In this document: positions 8,122 to 16,229 of the stretch, piece by piece
How positions within the stretch are numbered: position 1 is the stretch's first letter
Layout: each line of letters starts with the position of its first letter
NCBI RefSeq assembly: GCF_022836935.1
Contig: NZ_CP083239.1
Span: forward strand, 1,615,501 to 1,679,500
DNA from: Ancylobacter polymorphus
GTDB taxonomy: Bacteria; Pseudomonadota; Alphaproteobacteria; Rhizobiales; Xanthobacteraceae
Reading direction: 5' to 3'
Length of the DNA: 64,000 bases
Position numbers and translations under genes: made by a program
The notes under the pieces: model-generated
Seen by the model: only the letters and a program-made list of their open reading frames with translations
The model's database searches: none
Told to the model about the DNA's origin: nothing

Positions 8122-9207
8122 ATGACCTCATCCGATGCCCGCCCCGCTCCGGCCGCTCCCCGCCGCCGGTGGCTGATCGCGCTGCCCTTCGCCGCGCTCG
8201 TGCTGCTGGGCATTGGCTGGTCCTTCGTCTGGCAATGGGGTGCCGGCCGGGCGGACGCGGAAATCGACGCCTGGATCGCCCGCGAGGCGGCGGAAGGGCG
8301 GAACTGGGCCTGCGCCAGCCGCGAATTCGGCGGCTTTCCCTTCCGCTTCGAGCTGATCTGCAACGCGCCGACCGTCACCTTCACCGGTCCCGAGCCGTGG
8401 ACCGCGCGCATGACCCGCGCCCATGCGGTGGCGCAGGTATGGAACCCCCAGCACATCATCGCCGAGTTCGAGGGGCCCTCCGTGCTGACACAGGGCACGA
8501 GCGGGCGCGAGATCACCGCCAACTGGTCGCTGTTGCAGGTGAGCGGCGTGGGTCGTGATGGCCGCGCCGAGCGTGTCTCGATCTCGGCCAATGATTATTC
8601 CCTCGCCGAGGGCGGAACGACGGTGTTCTCCGCCCGCCATGCCGAGCTGCATGTGCGCCACCATCCCGGCGAGGCGGCCGGCACGCTCGACATCGCGCTC
8701 GGCTTCACCGGCGCCAGCGGCATGGCGCTGAGCGCCACGCCCCGCACCGCCGGCGTCGCCGCCGCCCAGGCGGCGGCGCAGGCCGCGAAGTCGGTCGATG
8801 GCGAGATGCAGGCGAGCGTGACGCAGGTCCCGCCCTTCCGTTCCATGCCCGCCGCCGAGCGCCTAGCGCTGTGGCAGCAGGCCGGCGGGCGGGTGCAATT
8901 GCAACTCGCCCGCATCACCGGGGGCGGCGGGGCGCTCAGCGCCTCCGGCGAGCTCGGCCTCGATGCGCAGCATCGCCCGGACGGGCGAGTCGACCTCGCC
9001 GTGGTGAAGGCGCAGCCCCTGTTCGCGGCGATGGCGGCGGCGGGGCTGCTACCGGATTTCCTCGCCAACCTCGCGCCGGCCATGATGATGGCGGGCATGC
9101 CGACCACGGTGGATGGGCAGAAGGCGAGTTCCTTCCCCTTCGTGTTCCGCAACGGGCAGGTGATGCTCGGCGTGCTGCCGCTGGGCAAGATCGGCCCGCT
9201 GTACTGA
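8122..9207 (+). CDS. DUF2125 domain-containing membrane-anchored protein
   Basis: A 361-residue protein with one N-terminal membrane segment (about residues 17-36) followed by a large periplasmic region. The GFPFRFELIC block at residues 71-80 is the hallmark of DUF2125, an alphaproteobacterial family of unknown function. The ATG at 8122 is preferred because GGAG lies seven bases upstream; an in-frame ATG at 8053 would add 23 residues without a membrane or family signal. It is convergent with edd across a palindromic repeat. Confidence 0.85.
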   Translation: MTSSDARPAPAAPRRRWLIALPFAALVLLGIGWSFVWQWGAGRADAEIDAWIAREAAEGRNWACASREFGGFPFRFELICNAPTVTFTGPEPWTARMTRAHAVAQVWNPQHIIAEFEGPSVLTQGTSGREITANWSLLQVSGVGRDGRAERVSISANDYSLAEGGTTVFSARHAELHVRHHPGEAAGTLDIALGFTGASGMALSATPRTAGVAAAQAAAQAAKSVDGEMQASVTQVPPFRSMPAAERLALWQQAGGRVQLQLARITGGGGALSASGELGLDAQHRPDGRVDLAVVKAQPLFAAMAAAGLLPDFLANLAPAMMMAGMPTTVDGQKASSFPFVFRNGQVMLGVLPLGKIGPLY

Positions 9208-9220
9208 GGCGGGGCCGCGC

Positions 9221-9359
9221 CCTCAATCGGGGGCATACGTCATCCTGAGGCGCCGCCGAAGGCGGCCTCGAAGGATGATTTCCGCGCATCTTCTATCCAT
9301 CCTTCGAGGCCCGGCCGACGGCCGGGCATCTCAGGATGACGTTGATGCCCGATCGAGGC
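9221..9359. repeat. Large nested palindromic element between convergent genes
   Basis: The core arms CTCAGGATGACG and its complement (9238-9249 with 9330-9341) flank two small hairpins and a second inverted pair, CCTCGAAGGATG (9266-9277) with CATCCTTCGAGG (9298-9309). Weaker complementarity continues outward to about 9221 and 9359. It fills the gap between the convergent DUF2125 and edd genes and could fold into a branched structure. Confidence 0.75.
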
Positions 9360-9362
9360 TCC

Positions 9363-11201
9363 TCACACCGCGAAGATGCTCGCGCCCGTATCCGCCGTGC
9401 CGACCGAGGCGCGGAAGGCGGCGAAGAGTTCGCGCCCGACGCCGACATGGGAGGGGGCGAGATTGGCCGGAGCCGGCGCGCGCTCCGCCCATGTTTCCGG
9501 CTCCACCAGCACGGTGAGCGTGCCGGCCACCGCGTCGAGGCGGATCAGGTCGCCATCGCGGATCAGGGCGATGGCGCCGCCATCGGCGGCTTCCGGGGTG
9601 ACATGGATCGCCGCCGGCACCTTGCCGGAGGCGCCGGAGAGGCGCCCGTCGGTGACGAGCGCGACCTTGTGCCCACGATCCTGCAGCACGCCGAGCGGCG
9701 GCATCAGCTTGTGCAGCTCCGGCATGCCATTGGCCTTCGGACCCTGGAAGCGCACCACGGCGATGAAGTCGCCGGTGAGCGATCCGGCCTTGAACGCGGC
9801 CTGAAGTTCCTCCTGGCTGTGGAAGACCCGCGCCGGCGCTTCGATGATGTGGCGTTCGGCAGCGATGGCGGAGGTCTTGATCACCGCCCGGCCGAGCTCG
9901 CCGGAGAGCAGCTTGAGCCCGCCCGTGGGCTGGAACGGCTCCCCGGCCCCGCGCAGCACGGCGGTGTCGCCGCTCGCCTCGGCGCCCTCGCGCCAGCCCA
10001 GCGTGCCGTCCTCGCGCAGCACCGGCTCCTGCGTATAGGCGCCGAGCCCGCCGCCCCAAACGGTTTCCACATCCGCGTGCAGCTTGCCGTCGGCGAGCAG
10101 TTCGCGAATGACGAAGCCCATGCCGCCGGCGGCGTGGAAGTGGTTCACATCCGCCTTGCCGTTGGGATAGACGCGGCAGAGCAGCGGCGTCACCTCGGCG
10201 AGGTCGGAGAAGTCGTCCCAGGTCAGGGTGATGCCGCCCGCCGCCGCCATGGCGACGATGTGCAGCGTGTGGTTGGTCGAGCCGCCGGTGGCGTGCAGGC
10301 CGACAATGCCGTTGACGAAGGCCTTCTCGTCCAGCATGCGGCCGACCGGCACATAATCATTGCCGAGCGCGGTCATCGCCATGGCGCGTTCTGCCGCCGC
10401 CGTGGTCAGTGCCTCGCGCAGAGGCGTGTTGGGGTTGACGAAGGAGGCGCCGGGCAGATGCAGGCCCATGATCTCCATCATCATCTGGTTGGTGTTGGCG
10501 GTGCCGTAGAAGGTGCAGGTGCCCGGCCCGTGATAGGACTGGCTTTCCGCCTCCATCAGCGCGTCGCGGCCGACCTTTCCTTCGGCGAAGAGCTGGCGGA
10601 TCTTCGCCTTCTCGTCATTGGGCAGGCCCGAGGTCATCGGCCCGGCGGGGATGAACACCGCCGGCAGATGGCCGAAGGCCAGCGCACCAATGACGAGGCC
10701 GGGCACGATCTTGTCGCAGATGCCGAGGAACACGGCGGCGTCGAAGGTCTGGTGCGAGAGAGCGACGGCGGTGGAGAGCGCGATCACGTCGCGCGAGAAC
10801 AGCGACAATTCCATGCCGGCCTCGCCCTGGGTGACGCCGTCGCACATGGCGGGCACGCCGCCGGCCACCTGCGCCGTGCCGCCGGCGCGGCGGGCAGCGG
10901 CGCGGATCAGCGCCGGATAGGTCTCATAGGGCTGGTGGGCGGAGAGCATGTCGTTATAGGCGGTGACGATGCCGAGATTGGCGCCGGTGCCTTCGCGCAG
11001 CATGGCCTTGTCCGAGGGGCCGCAGGCGGCGAAGCCATGCGCCTGGTTGGCGCAGCCGAGCTTCGCCCGGCTCGGCCCACGCTCGGCGGCCTCTGCGATC
11101 CGTTCGAGATAGCGCGCACGGGCGTCGCGCGAGCGCGTGGCGATGCGCGCGGTGACCTCGCCGATGCGGGCATTCACATGGGACGGAATGGCAATGGCCA
11201 T
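9363..11201 (-). CDS. edd: Phosphogluconate dehydratase
   Basis: A 612-residue cytosolic iron-sulfur dehydratase that turns 6-phosphogluconate into 2-keto-3-deoxy-6-phosphogluconate, the first dedicated Entner-Doudoroff step. The IlvD/Edd signature CDKIVPG is at residues 162-168 and the [13 protein letters not shown] block at 227-239; Cys162 and Cys229 sit where the family holds its cluster. Length is the standard for Edd rather than the shorter dihydroxyacid dehydratase. It is the last gene of zwf-pgl-edd. The aldolase gene (eda) is not in the window. Confidence 0.95.
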   Translation of the reverse strand: MAIAIPSHVNARIGEVTARIATRSRDARARYLERIAEAAERGPSRAKLGCANQAHGFAACGPSDKAMLREGTGANLGIVTAYNDMLSAHQPYETYPALIRAAARRAGGTAQVAGGVPAMCDGVTQGEAGMELSLFSRDVIALSTAVALSHQTFDAAVFLGICDKIVPGLVIGALAFGHLPAVFIPAGPMTSGLPNDEKAKIRQLFAEGKVGRDALMEAESQSYHGPGTCTFYGTANTNQMMMEIMGLHLPGASFVNPNTPLREALTTAAAERAMAMTALGNDYVPVGRMLDEKAFVNGIVGLHATGGSTNHTLHIVAMAAAGGITLTWDDFSDLAEVTPLLCRVYPNGKADVNHFHAAGGMGFVIRELLADGKLHADVETVWGGGLGAYTQEPVLREDGTLGWREGAEASGDTAVLRGAGEPFQPTGGLKLLSGELGRAVIKTSAIAAERHIIEAPARVFHSQEELQAAFKAGSLTGDFIAVVRFQGPKANGMPELHKLMPPLGVLQDRGHKVALVTDGRLSGASGKVPAAIHVTPEAADGGAIALIRDGDLIRLDAVAGTLTVLVEPETWAERAPAPANLAPSHVGVGRELFAAFRASVGTADTGASIFAV

Positions 11202-11291
11202 GCGGCTCTCCTCAGGGTCGTCGGCGGCCGGCAGGTCCGGCCGGTCTTCGGTGGCGGCGGCCCGGGCGGGCCGCCGAAGCAGGTACCGGCC

Positions 11292-11984
11292 TTATGGGCA
11301 CCAGAAGATGTCGAGCGCGGGCTTGGCCCGCAGCACGGCGCGGATCGGCATCTCGGTCGCCGGGCCCTCGCCCAGCGCCTTTTCCAGCACCGGCTTTTTC
11401 GCCTCGCCCTCGATATGCAGAGCAAGCGCGTCGGCAGCGAGCAGCACCGGCAAGGTGAGGGTGATGCGCGGCTCGCCAGCATCGGGCGCGCGCATCGGGA
11501 TGAGGCCCAGCGGCGCGTCGGGGTCGATGGCTTCGTTCAGATGGTCGCCGCCGGGGAAGAAGGAGGCGGTGTGGCCATCGTCGCCCATGCCGAGAATGGC
11601 GCAGGCGAGCGGCCAGGAGATATCTTCCAGCGCCTCGTTGACGGCGAACAGGCCTTCTTCCGGGGTGGGGGCGTCATTGGCGAGCGGCACGAATTTCGCG
11701 CCCGCCGCCTTGTTCTGGAGCAGATGCTGGCGCACCAGCCTCGCATTGGAGCGGTCGGAGGTCTCGCGCACCCAGCGCTCGTCGACCAGGGTGACGGCGA
11801 TCTTGTCCCAGGGCAGGTCGCGGGTGGAGAGCTCTTCGAAGAAGCGGGTGGGGGTACGCCCGCCGGAGACGGCGAGGCTGGCCATGCCGCTGCGGGCGAC
11901 GCGGGCGGCGAGCGCCGCGCTGGCGAAATCGGCGACCGCGCGCGCCACCTCGGCGCTGTCCTTCAACTCGTGCAGTTCCGGCAT
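11292..11984 (-). CDS. pgl: 6-phosphogluconolactonase
   Basis: A 230-residue hydrolase of 6-phosphogluconolactone, linking glucose-6-phosphate dehydrogenase to Edd. Family blocks are SGGRTPTRFFEEL near residues 41-53, the DERWV segment followed by SNARLV, and GMGDDGHTASFFPG. It lies between zwf and edd on the same strand, 90 bases ahead of edd and 235 bases after zwf, the latter gap being partly filled by copies of the zwf tail. Confidence 0.93.
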   Translation of the reverse strand: MPELHELKDSAEVARAVADFASAALAARVARSGMASLAVSGGRTPTRFFEELSTRDLPWDKIAVTLVDERWVRETSDRSNARLVRQHLLQNKAAGAKFVPLANDAPTPEEGLFAVNEALEDISWPLACAILGMGDDGHTASFFPGGDHLNEAIDPDAPLGLIPMRAPDAGEPRITLTLPVLLAADALALHIEGEAKKPVLEKALGEGPATEMPIRAVLRAKPALDIFWCP

Positions 11985-12147
11985 GCCCGGCAGTCTCCCT
12001 CTCGTGCCGGCCCCAGCCGGCGCCTCTACGGATCGCGGCGCCTGAGGCGCCTGCGCTCAGTATAGGGCAGTTGTGCGACGACCGGAGGCCGGCCGCCGCA
12101 CGTCTGGTTGAGCGCCCACGGGTCCCGGCGGGGCGCGGTGGTCACGG

Positions 12148-12240
12148 CCGGCGCCGCTCAGGCGCCGTCTTCAAGCCAAAGGCGCCGCTCAGGCGCCGTC
12201 TTCAAGCCAAGGGCGCCGGTCAGGCGCCGTCTTCAAGCCA
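12148..12240 (-). repeat. Three tandem 31-bp units repeating the last codons of zwf
   Basis: A 21-base block that ends zwf (last six codons plus TGA) occurs at 12220-12240 inside the gene and again, exactly 31 bases apart, at 12189-12209 and 12158-12178. Each unit also carries a GGCGCC / GGCGCC hairpin overlapping the stop codon. The copies outside the gene are identical over the 21 bases. Confidence 0.9.
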
Positions 12241-13695
12241 CGTGCGGCCGTCGCGCTCGATGAGGGCGATGGCGGCCGAGGGCCCCCAGGTGCCGGCGGT
12301 ATAGGGGCGCGGCGGCTCCTTGGCGTTGCGCCAGGCTTCCAGGATCGGATCGACCCATTTCCACGCCGCTTCGACCTCGTCGCGGCGCATGAACAGGGTC
12401 TGGTTGCCGCGCACCACATCGAGGATCAGCCGCTCATAGGCGTCCGGGTTGCGGACCTTGAACGCCTTGGCGAAGCTCATGTCGAGCGGCACATGGGTGA
12501 GGCGGATGCCGCCGGGGCCGGGATCCTTGATCATCAGCCACAGTTTCACGCCCTCATCCGGCTGCAGGCGGATGACGAGGCGGTTGGATTCGATGGGCCC
12601 GACATTGGCGTCGAACACCGAATGCGGCACCGGCTTGAAGCCGACCACGATCTCCGACACGCGCGAGGCGAGCCGCTTGCCGGTGCGCAGATAGAACGGC
12701 ACGCCGGCCCAGCGCCAGTTCTCCACCTCCGCCTTCACCGCGACGAAGGTCTCGGTGCTGCTGGTGGAGGAGCCGAGCTCATCCAGATAGCCGGGCACCG
12801 CACCGCCCGCCGAGGCGCCGGCGCGGTACTGGCCGCGCACGGTGACGGCGGCCATGTTCTGGTCGTCGATGGGTTTGAGCGCGCGCAGAACCTTGAGCTT
12901 CTCGTCGCGCACCGCGTCGGCGTCGAGCGAGGCGGGCGGTTCCATGGCGACGAGGCAGAGCAACTGCAGGATATGGTTCTGCACCATGTCGCGCATGGCG
13001 CCGGCCGTGTCGTAATAGCCGGCGCGCTCCTCCACACCCAGCGCTTCGGCGACCGTGATCTGCACATGGTCGATATGCGCGTTGTTCCACAGCGGCTCGA
13101 ACAGGGCGTTGGCGAAGCGCAGCGCCATCAGGTTCTGCACCGTCTCCTTTCCGAGATAGTGGTCGATGCGGTAGACGCGGTCTTCCGGGAAGATGCGGCC
13201 GACCTGCTGGTTCAGCGCCACCGCCGACTTCAGATCCTTGCCGATCGGCTTCTCGATGACGACGCGGCCCTTTTCGGCGAGGCCGTATTTCCCCAGCCGC
13301 TCGCAGATCGGGCCGAAGAGATGCGGGGCGGTGGCGAGATAATAGACCGGGATATGCTCGGGGAAGGCCTCGACGCGCTGGGCCAGTTCCGACCAGCCCC
13401 CGTCGGCGTCGGCATCGGCGGCGACATAGGAGAGGCGGGCGAGGAAGCGGTCCACCTCCGGCCCTTCCAGCTCGCTGCCGGGAATGTGGTCGGTCAACGC
13501 CTGCCGGGCGAAGGCGCGGAACTGCTCGTCGCTGAGCGCGCGGCGGGAGACGCCGATAATGGTCGCGTCGTCGGGAAGCTGCCCGTCGAGATCGCGATGA
13601 AACAGGGCGGGAATCAGCTTGCGGCGCGCAAGGTCGCCCGTCGCCCCGAAGACGGTGAGGGTGAAGGGCGCCACCGGAATTACGCGGCTGGTCAT
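12220..13695 (-). CDS. zwf: Glucose-6-phosphate 1-dehydrogenase
   Basis: A 491-residue enzyme that oxidises glucose 6-phosphate to 6-phosphogluconolactone with reduction of NAD(P). The nucleotide-binding GATGDLARRK is at residues 17-26 and the active-site block RIDHYLGKE near 174-182, both in family positions. It is the first gene of the zwf-pgl-edd operon, feeding the Entner-Doudoroff route. GGAGA lies upstream of the ATG at 13695, and a perfect hairpin (CGTCCC at 13715-13720 with GGGACG at 13726-13731) sits in its probable leader. Its 3' end is duplicated twice downstream (12158-12209). Confidence 0.96.
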   Translation of the reverse strand: MTSRVIPVAPFTLTVFGATGDLARRKLIPALFHRDLDGQLPDDATIIGVSRRALSDEQFRAFARQALTDHIPGSELEGPEVDRFLARLSYVAADADADGGWSELAQRVEAFPEHIPVYYLATAPHLFGPICERLGKYGLAEKGRVVIEKPIGKDLKSAVALNQQVGRIFPEDRVYRIDHYLGKETVQNLMALRFANALFEPLWNNAHIDHVQITVAEALGVEERAGYYDTAGAMRDMVQNHILQLLCLVAMEPPASLDADAVRDEKLKVLRALKPIDDQNMAAVTVRGQYRAGASAGGAVPGYLDELGSSTSSTETFVAVKAEVENWRWAGVPFYLRTGKRLASRVSEIVVGFKPVPHSVFDANVGPIESNRLVIRLQPDEGVKLWLMIKDPGPGGIRLTHVPLDMSFAKAFKVRNPDAYERLILDVVRGNQTLFMRRDEVEAAWKWVDPILEAWRNAKEPPRPYTAGTWGPSAAIALIERDGRTWLEDGA

Positions 13696-13768
13696 ATGGA
13701 CTGTGTCTCCATGGCGTCCCGCGGTGGGACGGGAGGTGGGTCGGTCCGTCTCGTGCCCCTGGGGGCGG

Positions 13769-13789
13769 GGAGTCGTTTCACGCGACTCC
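13769..13789. promoter_or_regulatory. Perfect dyad in the zwf upstream region
   Basis: GGAGTCG (13769-13775) pairs with CGACTCC (13783-13789) around seven bases, about 75 bases upstream of the zwf start. It may be an operator or a leader hairpin; no match to a named regulator is claimed. Confidence 0.35.
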
Positions 13790-13883
13790 TAGCAAAAACG
13801 ATTCCGCGCCGCGACCGGCGCGGGTGCCCTGTGGCGGTCGTGGCGCCGGGGCGGGGGTGGAGCCGATTCAGCGGCGGCTCTCC

Positions 13884-13920
13884 CTTTCCGCCCGTGCGGA
13901 AAGTGTGTTGCAACGCAACA
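13884..13920. promoter_or_regulatory. Two adjacent perfect dyads, candidate operators
   Basis: CTTTCCGC-4-GCGGAAAG (13884-13903) is followed two bases later by TGTTGC-AAC-GCAACA (13906-13920). Both have perfect arms. They lie about 190-225 bases upstream of zwf in the 723-base gap to the tct operon, which contains no convincing gene. They may control zwf-pgl-edd or the tct operon. Confidence 0.45.
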
Positions 13921-14081
13921 ATATGGCGAGAAAGTGGGCGAGTTCGGGGCGAAATCGGGCGGAAGCCGGCTGGGCAAGTATTCGCGTCTAAGGGTGCGCG
14001 TGGAGGTGGGCTCGCGCTGATCCTCCGTTTGGGCACGGACGACTTAAGGGAAATGAGCCGAAACGGTGCTTAGGTGCGGAT

Positions 14082-14169
14082 AAAAAGCGCTTTTTGTTCA
14101 ATGGTTTGAGTAATAACGTATTCGCACGTACTTTATAAAGTATGCCGTATGCCACAGTTGGTATGCCAA
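14082..14169. promoter_or_regulatory. AT-rich region with palindromes upstream of the tct operon
   Basis: This pocket is far more AT-rich than its surroundings. It holds two perfect 14-base palindromes, AAAAAGCGCTTTTT (14082-14095) and TACTTTATAAAGTA (14129-14142), three copies of GTATGCC (14140, 14147, 14161) and the dyad TTGG-TATG-CCAA (14158-14169). The first palindrome could terminate stray transcripts; the others are candidate sites for the GntR regulator at 18083-18811. This is inferred from position only. Confidence 0.45.
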
Positions 14170-14418
14170 ATACATAATAATCATAATACGTAATGCCAGT
14201 TGACCTTGCGATGCACCATTGAACTTTAGAATTATCGCTTGGCTTCGGCTTATTCTTGGTACAAGTTATTCCACAGAATATCCGGCGGAGAGACACAACA
14301 ACGCCCCCGGCTATCGAGGTCTCGCCCCGCCAAACGGTGTGCGGTGGGACCCAAACTAAAGAGCCGACCAGCCAATGAGTCGGCCGTTCGCCAAAACCCT
14401 TTGGGAAGGAAACGCCAA

Positions 14419-15429
14419 ATGAAACATCTGCATGCTCTCGGCCTCGGCGCCGTGACCGCTCTTGGCATGACGGCCCTGTCCATGCTGCCCGCCGCAGCCG
14501 CCTGGGAGCCCACCAAGCCGGTGGAGTTCATCGTTCCCGCCGGCACCGGCGGTGGCGCCGACCAGATGGCCCGCACGCTGCAGGGCATCATCGCCAAGCA
14601 CGACCTGATGTCGACCCAGCTCGTCGTCATCAACAAGTCGGGCGGCGCCGGCGGCGAGGGCTTCCTCGACGTGAAGAGCAACAAGGGCAATCCGCACAAG
14701 ATCGTCATCACGCTCTCCAACCTGTTCACCACCCCGCTCGCCACCGGCATTCCCTTCAACTGGAAGGACCTGACCCCGGTCGCGATGCTGGCGCTCGACG
14801 AATTCGTGCTGTGGGTGAATGCCCAGGAGCCCTACAAGACCGCCCAGGAATATGAGGCGGCGATCAAGGCGGCGCCGGACAACACCTTCAAGATGGGCGG
14901 CACCGGCTCCAAGCAGGAAGACCAGATCATTACCGTCGCCATCGAGAAGGCGCTCGGCAAGAAGATGACCTACATCCCCTATAAGGGCGGCGGCGAGGTC
15001 GCGGTGCAGCTGGTCGGCGGCCACATCAATTCGAGCGTGAACAACCCGATCGAGGCCGTCTCCCAGTGGCGCGGCGACAAGGTGCGCCCGCTCTGCGTGT
15101 TCGACTCCAAGCCGCTCCCCTACACCGACAAGATCCTCGGCGATCTGTCCTGGTCCTCGGTCCCGACCTGCAAGTCGGCCGGCCTCGACGTCGAATATCT
15201 CATGCTGCGCGGCATCTTCATGCCCCCGGGCGTGAGCCAGGAGCAGGTGGCCTACTTCGTCGACCTGTTCAAGAAGGTGCGCGAGACCCCCGAGTGGCAG
15301 CAGCTCATGAAGGACGGCGCGTTCAACCAGACCTTCATGGCTGGCGACGAGTTCAAGGCGTGGCTCGACCAGTCCGAGAAGACGCACAAGGACCTGATGA
15401 CGGCGGCTGGCTTCATCGCCGGCAACTGA
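14419..15429 (+). CDS. Tripartite tricarboxylate transporter substrate-binding protein (TctC family)
   Basis: A 336-residue periplasmic binding protein. It has a Sec signal peptide with probable cleavage near residue 28 (PAAAAW) and then the TctC/Bug fold beginning with VEFIVPAGTGGGADQMAR. Members bind carboxylates such as citrate or other organic acids; the ligand here cannot be read from sequence. The ATG at 14419 follows GGAAGGA at good spacing; the frame runs further upstream but without a signal. It is first in tctC-tctB-tctA. A hairpin after its stop probably keeps its message more abundant than the membrane genes. Confidence 0.92.
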   Translation: MKHLHALGLGAVTALGMTALSMLPAAAAWEPTKPVEFIVPAGTGGGADQMARTLQGIIAKHDLMSTQLVVINKSGGAGGEGFLDVKSNKGNPHKIVITLSNLFTTPLATGIPFNWKDLTPVAMLALDEFVLWVNAQEPYKTAQEYEAAIKAAPDNTFKMGGTGSKQEDQIITVAIEKALGKKMTYIPYKGGGEVAVQLVGGHINSSVNNPIEAVSQWRGDKVRPLCVFDSKPLPYTDKILGDLSWSSVPTCKSAGLDVEYLMLRGIFMPPGVSQEQVAYFVDLFKKVRETPEWQQLMKDGAFNQTFMAGDEFKAWLDQSEKTHKDLMTAAGFIAGN

Positions 15430-15547
15430 TACGCCTTGTGATGGCGTAGCCCCGAGCACGGCCGACCCTCTAAGGGCGATCCCTAACAGCGATCCTCACG
15501 GGCCGGCCGCGCGATCCTCGACCGGATCGCGGCATGCGCGGCGGAAA

Positions 15548-15573
15548 GGCGGAGACGGCTCCTCGTCTCCGCC
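15548..15573 (+). other. Intercistronic hairpin after tctC
   Basis: GGCGGAGACG (15548-15557) and CGTCTCCGCC (15564-15573) form a perfect ten-pair stem with a six-base loop and no T tract. It lies in the 260-base gap between tctC and tctB, which has no gene. Such stems protect upstream messages or allow partial termination. Confidence 0.6.
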
Positions 15574-15689
15574 GGGCCGCATCCCGGCCGGGACATAACA
15601 ACAATCATTCAGCGGGCTGGCGCCAGTGTGCCGTCGACGGGCCTTGTCCCGCCGGCCCGGCTTTTGCGCGGATTTTCGGAGACATCGCG

Positions 15690-16190
15690 ATGGAACAGTC
15701 TCACCACGGAGCCGAGTCGGGGCCCAAGCAACGCGCCGTAGAAGTCGGCACGGCGCTGCTGACCCTGGTCTTCGGCCTCATCGTTCTCTACGGCAGCGTC
15801 CTCGTCGGCTTCGGGTGGGGCTCGGACGGTCCGCAGGCCGGCTTCTTCCCCTTCTATGTCGGCCTCATCATCTGCGTGTGCAGCGTCATCAATGTGGTGT
15901 CGGGCCTGCGCGAAGACCCGGACGAGATCTTCGCCGAGAACCAGCAGCTGGTTCAGGTGCTCAAGGTTCTCATCCCCGCCTGCATCTATGTGGCGCTGGT
16001 GCCCTTCCTCGGAATCTACATTCCCTCGGTGGCGCTCATCGTCCTCTTCATGGTCTGGCTCGGCCATTATGGCTGGCCGCTCTCCCTGGCCGTCGCCTTC
16101 GGCGTCCCGGCCTTCTTCTACATCACGCTCGAACGGTGGTTCCTGATCCCGCTCCCGAAGGGGCCGGTCGAGGCCATGCTCGGTCTCTGA
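15690..16190 (+). CDS. Tripartite tricarboxylate transporter small membrane subunit (TctB family)
   Basis: A 166-residue inner-membrane protein with four predicted membrane helices, the standard size and plan of TctB. The first helix begins at EVGTALLTLVFGLIVLYG, and a GPQAGFFPFYVG loop follows as in the family. The ATG at 15690 is chosen because CGGAGA lies seven bases before it; the open frame upstream to 15534 lacks any recognisable sequence. It pairs with TctA (16230-17750). Confidence 0.88.
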   Translation: MEQSHHGAESGPKQRAVEVGTALLTLVFGLIVLYGSVLVGFGWGSDGPQAGFFPFYVGLIICVCSVINVVSGLREDPDEIFAENQQLVQVLKVLIPACIYVALVPFLGIYIPSVALIVLFMVWLGHYGWPLSLAVAFGVPAFFYITLERWFLIPLPKGPVEAMLGL

Positions 16191-16229
16191 TCCGGACAGA
16201 CAAGAAGGCCACCCAAGGGGATAGCGCCC

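Noticed and set aside
9336..12065. A 909-residue open frame on the plus strand
   Set aside because: It lies antisense to edd and pgl, which have clear family motifs; long antisense frames are expected at this GC content.
12148..12240. Short regular repeats as a CRISPR array
   Set aside because: The units are contiguous at 31 bases with no variable spacers, and one copy is the coding end of zwf.
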